This document shows, one piece after another, positions 1 to 7,773 of a DNA stretch of 7,773 nt. Numbering within the stretch: the stretch's first letter is position 1; each line of letters opens with the position of its first letter. Below the pieces are notes generated by a model. It was given only the letters and a program-made list of their open reading frames with translations. It was not told the DNA's origin and ran no database searches. The stretch is from Acidobacteriaceae bacterium. GTDB lineage: Bacteria; Acidobacteriota; Terriglobia; Terriglobales; Acidobacteriaceae. A program made the translations under genes and the position numbers. The stretch is taken from assembly GCA_003135315.1 (NCBI GenBank), contig PLBD01000265.1, forward strand, positions 223 through 7,995, given 5' to 3'.

Positions 1-623
1 TGACCAAAGGGCAGTTCTCGGCGACCGCCGATCTCGGCTCGAAGCTGAAGACCGGCGTCATCAACGACCTGCCGCCGATCGACACTTGCGCCCTGGCGAT
101 CATGCTGGGGGCGACCTTCGTCGGCCGTTCCTTCTCCGGCGACAAGAAGCAGCTGCACACTATGCTGAAGGCGGCGCTGTCGCACCGGGGCTCCGTGATG
201 CTCGATGTGATCTCGCCTTGCACAACCTTCAACGATCACGAAGGCTCGACCAAGTCGTACAAGTTCGTCAAGGACCACGAAGAGCCGCTGCACGACGTCG
301 ATTTCGTGCCCCACTTCAACGACATCAGCGTTGACTATGACGAGGGATCGAGCCTGAATGTCGTGATGCACGATGGCTCATCGCTGCGCCTGCGCAAGCT
401 GGAGCACGATTACGACCCTACCAACAAGGTTGAGGCAGTAAAGCGCCTGATGCAGTCGCACGATGCCGAGGAAGTGCTCACCGGCGTGCTCTACGTGAAT
501 ACCACCGCGCCCAACTTCATCGACATGATCAACATGATCGATGAGCCGCTGGCAACACTGCCGGAAAGCGTCACCCGTCCTTCGCGCCAGGCGCTGGAGG
601 AATGCATGGAGGCGCTGCGGTAA
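1..623 (+). CDS. korB: 2-oxoacid:ferredoxin oxidoreductase, beta subunit (5'-partial)
   Basis: The reading frame is open from base 3 to a TAA at 621-623 and gives 206 residues. It is the C-terminal part of the thiamine-diphosphate-binding beta subunit, which with an alpha subunit (expected upstream, outside the window) converts a 2-oxoacid plus CoA to acyl-CoA and CO2 while reducing ferredoxin in the cytoplasm. Recognisable family stretches are TKGQFSAT at the very start (residues 1-8 of the fragment), FVGRSFSGDKKQL at about 39-51, DVISPCTTFNDHEGSTKSY at about 68-86 with Cys73, and the C-terminal GVLYVNTTAPNF region. Roughly the first 130 residues, including the TPP/Mg motif, lie outside the window. 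2-Oxoglutarate is the usual substrate of close relatives, but pyruvate or another 2-oxoacid cannot be excluded. The following ligase gene is on the same strand 83 bases downstream; no functional link is evident. Confidence 0.93.
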   Translation, partial: TKGQFSATADLGSKLKTGVINDLPPIDTCALAIMLGATFVGRSFSGDKKQLHTMLKAALSHRGSVMLDVISPCTTFNDHEGSTKSYKFVKDHEEPLHDVDFVPHFNDISVDYDEGSSLNVVMHDGSSLRLRKLEHDYDPTNKVEAVKRLMQSHDAEEVLTGVLYVNTTAPNFIDMINMIDEPLATLPESVTRPSRQALEECMEALR

Positions 624-706
624 GATTGGGTATGAACCGTCATGCGATGTCATTCCCGCGCCCGGCTGCGTGGCGAGATTGCAATTCAAGTGCCCCTTGG
701 GACTGA
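624..706 (+). other. 83-base gap before the acylation cassette, possible leader
   Basis: This is the longest gap between genes in the window and the only place where the four-gene cassette could have its own promoter. I see no convincing -35/-10 pair and no stem followed by a T-run that would terminate the korB-like transcript. The 3' part can fold: GCAA 681-684 with TTGC 711-714, TTC 685-687 with GAA 705-707, AGT 689-691 with ACT 702-704 and CCC 693-695 with GGG 699-701, with small bulges. This would bury the weak GGGA and the start codon of the ligase gene. Confidence 0.3.
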
Positions 707-2412
<1,706 letters not shown>

Positions 2413-2416
<4 letters not shown>

Positions 2417-2664
2417 CCCCTGAAGCGCACCAGATGATTGAACATGTCGTGCACTTGGTCCGCAAGCCCGGCCTGGCGATTGACGAGAACACGGCCCTGG
2501 TTTCGTCCGGGCTGATCGACTCGATGGCGCTGGTGGATCTGTTGGTCAAGTTGGAAGACCTGACACATCTGCGTATTCCCGCCGGCAAGGTTCAGCCGAA
2601 GGACATGGATACCGTCGCTCTGATGTTCGCCACCGCGGAGCGCGTCGGCAAGCCAAGGAAATGA
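2413..2664 (+). CDS. Acyl carrier protein, DltC-like stand-alone carrier
   Basis: An 83-residue protein with the 4'-phosphopantetheine attachment motif GLIDSMALVDLL; the modified serine is Ser37 (residues counted from the GTG). Length and the position of the serine fit free-standing acyl carrier proteins (about 75-90 residues). The frame continues IPAGKVQPKDMDTVALM, which fits the loop and last helix of carriers that partner FAAL-type ligases. GTG at 2413-2415 overlaps the ligase TGA at 2414-2416 (GTGA), so the two are probably translationally coupled and made in a fixed ratio. The likely role is to accept the acyl group from the ligase and hand it to the membrane acyltransferase, as DltC does between DltA and DltB. 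No phosphopantetheinyl transferase is encoded here, so a host enzyme must convert it to the holo form. ATG 2434 (76 residues) is an alternative start. Confidence 0.88.
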
Positions 2665-2697
2665 TCGGCAGTTGATCTCCACTTTAGAAGAAGAACC

Positions 2698-3969
2698 TTG
2701 AATGCCACGCAGACAAGTCCGATAGAGTCCGCTTCCCCTGGGTTTGCTCGCCGGAGGCAGCGGCGCGTCAGGCTGGTGCTGTTTCTGCTCTCGCTCATCG
2801 TCAGCGTGACGGGCTTCGTCAGCTTCGACTACTTCTACAGCAAGGCCATCCTAGCGTCGGCGGTCTCCGGCGGACCGCACGGGTTTTGCTTCAGTCGCGA
2901 TCCGGTGCGGGCGTTCGCTTTTCAGGCGAACTGCTCCTGCATTCGCCCCTGGCTTGGAAGCTCGTACACGTTCAACACCAACAGCCTGGGTTTTCGCGAC
3001 GAGCGCATCCGGGAAGTCCCGCTATCCGACTGGCGGCCGCGCATTTTGATCCTGGGCGACTCGGCTCCTGAGGGAATGACCGACTGGCAGGACAGCTTCA
3101 TCGGCCGCATTGCCGGGCAATTCCCCCAGTATGAATTCCTCAATGGAAGCGTGGAGGGATATTCGCCCTCCAACTACCTCAACACGGCCAGAATGGTGAT
3201 GCAGCGCGGAGTCAAGTTTGATGAAGTGATCGTCTTTATCGATGTGTCCGATGCCCAGGACGAGGCCGCTTTCTTCCACGATACGGACTCATCGGGAGCG
3301 GTTGCTATTGCGAGCGGAAAATTGTCGAAAAGCACCTGGTATTCGAATCTGCGGCTGGGAATCAACAACCACCTGCTGCTCACGAATGAGGTCTTCGACT
3401 TCATCGAGAAGGATCTGGTTGGCTTCGGCTGGTATCACCTCGATCTGGGACACGGCGGTAACGAATTCGATCTGGAGCGCTCGGCATGGACGTATCGCAA
3501 GGTCTCGGACGACGAGCCCTACGAGACTGGCTATGCGCCGCTGGGTCTGGAGCGAGGCGTAGAGAAAGAAAAAGCCAAGATGGACATTCTGTGGCGGGAG
3601 CTAAAGGCGCAAGACATTCCGATCAGCGTCGTGGTCTATCCCTGGCCGGCGCAACTGGCGCACGACAATGTTGATTCCCGCCAGGTGCGCCTCTGGCGCG
3701 ATTGGTGCGAGGGCAAGTGCACCCGCTTCATCACGTTGTTTCCTGCGTTCTTCGCGATTAAAGACGCTTGCCCTCGCTTCCAGCCTGGCTGCTGGTACCT
3801 GAGCCACTTCATCTTCGGCGACACCCATTTCAACTCGGCTGGCGACGCGGTAGTGGCGAACGTGATCGAAAAGAGCTTGACGGAGATTCCTCCGGAGAAA
3901 CGGCAGGCATCGCCTGGTTTGGAAGCCGCACCAACCGGACTAACCCCGGGCGCACGGGAGAAACGATAA
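2698..3969 (+). CDS. Membrane-anchored SGNH-hydrolase-like protein (DltD/AlgJ-like role)
   Basis: A 423-residue protein with a basic N-terminus (RRRQRRVR, about 18-25), one hydrophobic anchor at about 25-42, and the remainder predicted extracytoplasmic. SGNH features: block I ILGDSAPEGM with nucleophile Ser122, a block-II-like NGSVEGYSPSNY at about 149-160, IDVSDAQDEA at 181-190, and a block-V-like FGDTHFNSAG with Asp375 and His377 as likely catalytic partners. Seven cysteines fall outside the anchor (64, 79, 81, 337, 341, 358, 365). Partners of this type act with an MBOAT protein to place acyl groups on envelope or exopolysaccharide acceptors. The start is inferred as TTG 2698: the frame contains no ATG or GTG between the previous stop and this codon, later starts would cut the anchor, and a purine-rich tract lies at 2686-2695. 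The gene starts 33 bases after the carrier gene and ends 2 bases before the MBOAT gene. Whether it is transferase, esterase or accessory is unknown. Confidence 0.85.
   Translation: MNATQTSPIESASPGFARRRQRRVRLVLFLLSLIVSVTGFVSFDYFYSKAILASAVSGGPHGFCFSRDPVRAFAFQANCSCIRPWLGSSYTFNTNSLGFRDERIREVPLSDWRPRILILGDSAPEGMTDWQDSFIGRIAGQFPQYEFLNGSVEGYSPSNYLNTARMVMQRGVKFDEVIVFIDVSDAQDEAAFFHDTDSSGAVAIASGKLSKSTWYSNLRLGINNHLLLTNEVFDFIEKDLVGFGWYHLDLGHGGNEFDLERSAWTYRKVSDDEPYETGYAPLGLERGVEKEKAKMDILWRELKAQDIPISVVVYPWPAQLAHDNVDSRQVRLWRDWCEGKCTRFITLFPAFFAIKDACPRFQPGCWYLSHFIFGDTHFNSAGDAVVANVIEKSLTEIPPEKRQASPGLEAAPTGLTPGAREKR
3956..3960 (+). promoter_or_regulatory. Ribosome binding site supporting the GTG start of the MBOAT gene
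   Basis: GGGAG within the 3' end of the SGNH gene lies 11 bases before GTG 3972, the same spacing as at the carrier-protein gene. It supports 3972 rather than the in-frame ATG at 3984, which has no purine-rich element better than GGAT at 3974-3977. Confidence 0.45.
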
Positions 3970-3971
3970 CT

Positions 3972-5438
3972 GTGGATCAAGCGATGTCCTTGCGTGTACT
4001 GCTGTACGCCGGCGCCCTGTTACTGGGGATAGGCGTGTTCGCGCGAGTGCGCTCGTGCCGCGCGCGGCAAGCTTTCCTTCTTGTCGTCAGCTACGCGCTC
4101 TATCTCACCTGGGGAGCGTGGTTCCTGGCGGTCCTTCTCGCTTCCACGGCGATCAACTTCCTGGTGGGACGCTGGATGCGACGCAAGCCTTCCCTCACCA
4201 TCTTGTGGACGGGGCTGGCGTTCAATCTTGTCCTGCTGGGATTCTTCAAATATCTGCCTGGCATCGCGGTGTCCGTCCCTCTTGCGTCGTTGCAGAAGTT
4301 CTCTCACCTCGCGCTGCCGTTGGGTATCTCGTTCTGGACTTTCCAGGCGATGAGCTATCTGCTGGATTTGTACCGCGGCGAAGAGCTCGACCCTTCGTTC
4401 TTGGAATTCGGCTTGTACATGGCGTTCTTCCCGGTGGCGATTTCCGGCCCCATCTGCCGCATGCCGGACATGCTTCCGCAATTTCGCTCCGGGCAAGCGC
4501 CCTCGCGCGACGACAGGGGCCGCGGCCTCTCCCGCATCGCAACCGGACTGCTGATGATGCAGGTCGCTCAACTGCTGGGCAAGGGCATTCTCAGCGGGCA
4601 GGGCGTCAACGCCGGCTTCGATCAGATCAGCGGCTGGAGCGGCCCGGACGTCTGGTGCTTGGCGCTGGGCTACGGGCTACAGGTTTTCTTCGATTTCGCG
4701 GGCTACTCGCATATTGCCATCGGCGCGGCCCGCATGATGGGCTTTACCGTCCCGGAAAACTTCGCGCGGCCATTCACCTCCACAACACCGTCGATCTTCT
4801 GGACCCGCTGGCACATGTCGCTCTCCTTCTGGATACGCGACTACGTCTTCCTGCCGCTGGCGATGCTGCGCCGGCAGGAGTGGTGGCGAAAATTCTGCCT
4901 GCTGGTGGCGATGGTGCTCTTCGGCGTCTGGCACAGAGGCACGTTGCTTTTCGTGCTCTTCGGTTGCTACCACGGCGTGCTGCTGATCCTGCACCGGCAA
5001 ACCCAGCAGGCGGAGCGGAAGCTGAACTGGCAGCCCACCGCCAGAGCTTGGACGGTGTGGTCGTGGATAGTGACGATGGCGCTGGTCAACCTCGGGTGGA
5101 TCCTCTTCCGTGCTGGTTCCCTATCGCAAGCGGGAGAGATGTTCTCGGCCCTGCTGTTACCGACAAGCTATTCTCGCCACGCTGTCTCCTTCAGTCTCTA
5201 TGGGCTGGTGCTGGGATTGGCGCTGGCTTACGCGGGGGCGCTGTATGCGATCGATACGCTCGATGCCTACGCAGAAAGGACGGCGGCTGCGCCCTCACGT
5301 TCGGAGTTCATCGCCGTGGGATTGCGCGACCGCTGGGTATGGATCGCGCCCCTGTGGACGACGGCCTGCCTGCTGGTGCTGACGCTGATGCCCCACCAGA
5401 CTCACGCCGCCAATGTGTTTATGTACCGGTTTTTCTAG
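3972..5438 (+). CDS. MBOAT-family membrane O-acyltransferase (DltB/AlgI-like)
   Basis: A 488-residue, strongly hydrophobic protein with about 11-12 likely membrane segments, the usual size for AlgI/DltB/PatA-type proteins. Family landmarks: LGFFKYLP at about 89-96, GISFWTFQAMSYLLDLYRG, FPVAISGPICR, DFAGYSHIAIGAARMMGF, ENFARPF, the hallmark WTRWHMSLSFWIRDYVFLPL at about 277-296 with His281, and FGVWHRGTLLFVLFGCYHG carrying His321 and His334. By analogy with AlgI and DltB, the His in the second HG motif (His334) is the likely catalytic residue. Its role is to take an acyl group on the cytoplasmic side, here probably from the adjacent carrier protein, and move it toward an extracytoplasmic acceptor with the SGNH partner. 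The start is GTG 3972, 2 bases after the SGNH stop; ATG 3984 is possible. A longer in-frame start at 3768 would add about 68 non-membrane residues lying over the SGNH gene and is unlikely. The stop TAG at 5436-5438 overlaps the stop of accA. Confidence 0.9.
   Translation: MDQAMSLRVLLYAGALLLGIGVFARVRSCRARQAFLLVVSYALYLTWGAWFLAVLLASTAINFLVGRWMRRKPSLTILWTGLAFNLVLLGFFKYLPGIAVSVPLASLQKFSHLALPLGISFWTFQAMSYLLDLYRGEELDPSFLEFGLYMAFFPVAISGPICRMPDMLPQFRSGQAPSRDDRGRGLSRIATGLLMMQVAQLLGKGILSGQGVNAGFDQISGWSGPDVWCLALGYGLQVFFDFAGYSHIAIGAARMMGFTVPENFARPFTSTTPSIFWTRWHMSLSFWIRDYVFLPLAMLRRQEWWRKFCLLVAMVLFGVWHRGTLLFVLFGCYHGVLLILHRQTQQAERKLNWQPTARAWTVWSWIVTMALVNLGWILFRAGSLSQAGEMFSALLLPTSYSRHAVSFSLYGLVLGLALAYAGALYAIDTLDAYAERTAAAPSRSEFIAVGLRDRWVWIAPLWTTACLLVLTLMPHQTHAANVFMYRFF
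5435..5438. other. Shared palindromic CTAG holding both convergent stop codons
   Basis: The plus-strand MBOAT gene ends in TAG at 5436-5438 and the minus-strand accA gene ends in TAG read from 5437-5435, so one palindromic tetranucleotide stops both genes and they overlap by four bases. No stem-loop terminator fits between them; any transcription terminator must lie inside the opposing coding sequence. Confidence 0.85.
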
Positions 5439-6526
5439 AGCTGCGCTTGTTTTTCTTCAGTTTGGAAATATTGCGCCATCTTGCGGAACTTGCTGTAACG
5501 CGCGTTCAGCAGCTCAGCCGTCGGCAACTTCTCCAGCTCAGATAGGTGTTTATCCAGGACGTCGGCCAGCGCATTCGCTGCTGCGTCGTAGTCATGCTGG
5601 GCTCCGCCGGCCGGCTCGGCAATGACTTCATCGCAGATGCCCAACTCAAGGTTGTCTTTTGCGGTGATGCGCAGCGCCGCAGCCGCGACATCTTTCTTGC
5701 TTGAGTCGCGCCACATGATCGAAGCGCAGCCTTCCGGCGAGATCACCGAGTAAGTGCTGTTCTCCAGCATGAGCACGCGATCGGCAACAGCGATCGCCAA
5801 TGCCCCGCCGCTGCCGCCTTCGCCGGTGATCACGGCAATGAACGGCACTCGCAGACGCGCCATCTCGCGCAGGTTATGCGCAATCGCTTCAGCCTGCCCG
5901 CGTTCTTCGGCGCCCAGTCCGGGATACGCGCCCACAACGTCGATGAGCGAGATGACCGGGCGTCCCCACTTCTCGGCGAATTTCATTGCCCGCAGCGCTT
6001 TGCGATAGCCTTCCGGATTGGGCTGGCCAAAATTGCGATGGACGCGCTGCTTGGTATCGCGGCCCTTCTGCGTTCCCAGCACCAGCACTTCCCTGCCGCG
6101 AAAGCGGGCCATGCCGCAGACCATGGCCGCATCGTCGCCAAAAGCGCGGTCGCCGTGGATCTCGCTGAAGTCAGGAAAAATCCGCTCAATGTAATCCAGC
6201 GGATAGGGCCGGTTCGGATGGCGCGCCAGCTCGGTACGCTCCCAGGGCGTCAGTTGTCCGGACATCTGGCGGCGCAGAGATTCCACGCGTTCGTGCAGCC
6301 CCTGCAACTGCTTCACGGCCGCCTGGTTGCTTCCGGCCACCCCTTGCAATTGCTGTATTTGATCTTCGATCTTCAGCAGTTCTTCTTGCGCTTTTGAGGC
6401 AGCTTCCATATTGGGATCGTTTCGCTTGGTGGCGGCTGTGTACAAAGCTTCCGCCGCATACAGCCAGAAGTCCAGCGCCGACAACATTCCGGATTGCGCA
6501 GGCGTCAGCTGGGTTTCGTCGGGCAC
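5435..6526 (-). CDS. accA: Acetyl-CoA carboxylase carboxyltransferase, alpha subunit
   Basis: Cytoplasmic subunit that with AccD moves the carboxyl group from carboxybiotin on AccB to acetyl-CoA, giving malonyl-CoA for fatty acid synthesis. Clear family stretches (numbered from the GTG): LARHPNRPYPLDYI at 100-113, HGDRAFGDD at 124-132, RRNFG-like HRNFGQPNPEGYRKALR at 163-179, GAYPGLGAEERGQAEAIAHN at 199-218, GEGGSGGALAIAVADR at 235-250 and STYSVISPEGCASIMW at 257-272. The segment normally reading DTPGAYPG is DVVGAYPG here (196-203). From GTG 6526 the protein has 363 residues against about 320 usual; starting at ATG 6409 (residue 40) would give 324 and match the E. coli layout. The extra 39 codons have coding-like third positions (28 of 39 G or C), so I keep the longer frame, but the start is uncertain; no candidate has a good Shine-Dalgarno sequence. 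It follows dnaE by 27 bases on the same strand. Confidence 0.95.
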   Translation of the reverse strand: MPDETQLTPAQSGMLSALDFWLYAAEALYTAATKRNDPNMEAASKAQEELLKIEDQIQQLQGVAGSNQAAVKQLQGLHERVESLRRQMSGQLTPWERTELARHPNRPYPLDYIERIFPDFSEIHGDRAFGDDAAMVCGMARFRGREVLVLGTQKGRDTKQRVHRNFGQPNPEGYRKALRAMKFAEKWGRPVISLIDVVGAYPGLGAEERGQAEAIAHNLREMARLRVPFIAVITGEGGSGGALAIAVADRVLMLENSTYSVISPEGCASIMWRDSSKKDVAAAALRITAKDNLELGICDEVIAEPAGGAQHDYDAAANALADVLDKHLSELEKLPTAELLNARYSKFRKMAQYFQTEEKQAQL

Positions 6527-6553
6527 CGCGGTACTGGCTGTTCCAGGCCGAGC

Positions 6554-7773
6554 TCAATCAATAACGCGTACGCTGCCGCGACCGCACAACTCTTCCACGC
6601 GATTAATGAATGCCCGGTCCGGCAACACATTATAGCCTTCCGCCTCCATTACCGCGGTAAAGTCGCCCCTGCGCTCCAGGTCGAACAGGACGCGGGCCTC
6701 GCCCTTGCGCTCGCGACATAATGCCTGCAGCTCATCGATAGTGTTGGCCGACGCCGTCTCCAGCGCGACCTTAATGCGCAGGTGGGTGGGCAGCTTGGGC
6801 CGCGCGTCCTCCAGCGGTGTGATGTCGCCGATCATGACCTTGGGGTTTGAGCCTTCCTCCACGCGCACTCCTCCCTTGATCAACACCGGGACAGTCAGCT
6901 TCAATCGTTCCGCCAACCGGCGATACGGCTCGGCGAAACACAGCACATCGACCGAGCCGTTCATATCTTCGAGCTGCCCTTGCGCGTACAGATCGCCCTT
7001 CTTCGACTTGGCGACGCGGATCCCCTTCAAGATTCCGCCGACCAGGATTTCGTCCTTGCCGGTGGAAGACTTCAGCTCGCCGATGTCCGTGGTCGAGAGC
7101 GCGTGGAAGTCCTGCAGCTTTTCCTGATACTTCTCCAGCGGATGGCCGGTGATGAAGAAGCCCAGGATCTCTTTTTCGAAGCCGAGCCGCTGGTGCTCAT
7201 CCCAGTCAGGAGTGTTGGGCAGTGGCTTCTCGTCGACGCGCGTTTCCTCATCCTGCTGAAACACCCCGAAGAGGCCGTGCTGTCCCAGTGCGGCATCCTT
7301 CTGCGCCTTTTGCGCGTTGTCCATGGCACTGTCGACGACAGCCATCAACTGCGCGCGCCGGCCTAGCTGATCCATGGCGCCGCTCTTGATCAGCGACTCC
7401 ACCACCCGCTTGTTGAGCAGATGGAGATCGACGTTTTCGCAGAATTGATAGAACGACTTGAAATTTCCGTTCTTCTTGCGCGCTGCCACAATCGACTCGA
7501 TGGCATTGTGGCCGACGTTCTTCACCGCTGCCAGACCAAAGCGGATCGCTTCACCGTGCGGCGTGAAGTAAGCGTCGCTGACGTTGATGTCAGGCGGCTC
7601 AACGGGAATGCCCATCTCGCGGCACTCATTGATGTACTTCACCACGTCATCCGTGCTGCCGGAGACCGAGGTCAACAGCGCGGCCATGAACTCGACCGGA
7701 TAGTGCGTCTTGAGATAAGCCGTCTGATAGGCGAGCAGCGCATACGCCGCCGAGTGCGACTTGTTGAAGCCGT
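6554..7773 (-). CDS. dnaE: DNA polymerase III subunit alpha, C-terminal part (5'-partial)
   Basis: The frame is open from the window's right edge to a TGA at 6554-6556 and gives 405 residues of a protein usually near 1160-1190 long. It starts within the conserved GFNKSHSAAYALLAYQTAYL stretch of the polymerase fingers region. It continues through PPDINVSDAYFTPHGEAIRF and GLAAVKNVGHNAIESIVAAR (tandem helix-hairpin-helix DNA-binding region, bases about 7560-7380) and HQRLGFEKEILGFFITGHPL (about 7195-7135). An OB-fold region follows, with VGGILKGIRVAKSKKGDLYA and FAEPYRRLAERL (about 7050-6900). The last stretch corresponds to the tau-binding C-terminus and ends GRGSVRVID. The catalytic aspartates and the PHP domain lie outside the window. 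This is the replicative polymerase of the DnaE1 type. It is followed 27 bases later by accA, the arrangement also found in E. coli, so the two are probably co-transcribed. Confidence 0.97.
   Translation of the reverse strand, partial: GFNKSHSAAYALLAYQTAYLKTHYPVEFMAALLTSVSGSTDDVVKYINECREMGIPVEPPDINVSDAYFTPHGEAIRFGLAAVKNVGHNAIESIVAARKKNGNFKSFYQFCENVDLHLLNKRVVESLIKSGAMDQLGRRAQLMAVVDSAMDNAQKAQKDAALGQHGLFGVFQQDEETRVDEKPLPNTPDWDEHQRLGFEKEILGFFITGHPLEKYQEKLQDFHALSTTDIGELKSSTGKDEILVGGILKGIRVAKSKKGDLYAQGQLEDMNGSVDVLCFAEPYRRLAERLKLTVPVLIKGGVRVEEGSNPKVMIGDITPLEDARPKLPTHLRIKVALETASANTIDELQALCRERKGEARVLFDLERRGDFTAVMEAEGYNVLPDRAFINRVEELCGRGSVRVID

Noticed and set aside
523..539. Direct repeat ACATGATC at 523-530 and 532-539
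   Set aside because: It lies inside the korB-like gene and encodes the adjacent peptides DMI and NMI; two copies of an 8-mer with no further structure are best explained by coding sequence.
3768..3971. Upstream ATG start for the MBOAT protein
   Set aside because: It would add about 68 polar, Arg- and Gly-rich residues and overlap the SGNH gene by about 200 bases. GTG 3972, or ATG 3984, gives the normal family length and N-terminus.
4020..4571. Minus-strand open frame opposite the MBOAT gene
   Set aside because: The composition is charged and low-complexity (Arg, Glu, Gln, His), it lies fully antisense to a well-supported gene, and it has no recognisable motif.
5425..5456. T-rich stretches near the convergent junction as a terminator
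   Set aside because: The T-runs at 5431-5434 and 5450-5454 are preceded only by very short stems (about 3 base pairs), which is not enough to call a terminator.
4055..5545. Long plus-strand open frame of 496 codons across the MBOAT gene and the end of accA
   Set aside because: It is out of frame with a gene that carries clear MBOAT motifs. Its product is rich in Arg, Ala, Leu and Pro with no recognisable domain, as expected for a shadow frame in GC-rich coding DNA.
5876..6397. Plus-strand open frame opposite accA
   Set aside because: It is antisense to strongly conserved AccA motifs and looks like a shadow frame.

Overview
The window is a GC-rich, densely coding bacterial segment with three blocks. 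Gene content suggests a Gram-negative soil-type bacterium, with Acidobacteriota my best guess: a two-subunit 2-oxoacid:ferredoxin oxidoreductase, the classical dnaE-accA pair, and envelope or exopolysaccharide acylation genes. That placement is inference, since no rRNA or other strong taxonomic marker is present. No RNA gene, mobile element, CRISPR array or long non-coding stretch is visible. The longest gap between genes is about 83 bases.

Block 1 (1-623, plus) is the C-terminal part of the beta subunit of a 2-oxoacid:ferredoxin oxidoreductase (korB-like), cut by the window edge.

Block 2 (707-5438, plus) is a tight four-gene cassette: an adenylate-forming acyl ligase (fatty-acyl-AMP-ligase type), a free-standing carrier protein, a membrane-anchored SGNH-fold protein, and an MBOAT membrane acyltransferase. 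The ligase and carrier genes overlap by four bases, the next gap is 33 bases and the last is 2 bases. The last three genes appear to start at GTG, TTG and GTG. The parts list matches the D-alanylation machinery DltA-DltC-DltD-DltB. The ligase, however, looks like a fatty-acyl-AMP ligase rather than a D-alanine ligase, and the order is A-C-D-B. The likely scheme is: a carboxylic acid is activated as acyl-AMP, loaded on the carrier's phosphopantetheine, passed to the MBOAT in the inner membrane, and placed by or with the SGNH protein on an extracytoplasmic acceptor (polysaccharide, lipid or peptidoglycan). Acyl group and acceptor are unknown. This is the most interesting part of the window.

Block 3 (7773-5435, minus) is housekeeping: the C-terminal third of DNA polymerase III alpha (dnaE, cut by the window edge) followed 27 bases later by accA, the carboxyltransferase alpha subunit of acetyl-CoA carboxylase. 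dnaE next to accA is a known conserved pairing. accA converges on the MBOAT gene, and both stop codons are read from the same palindromic CTAG at 5435-5438, leaving no room for an intergenic terminator.
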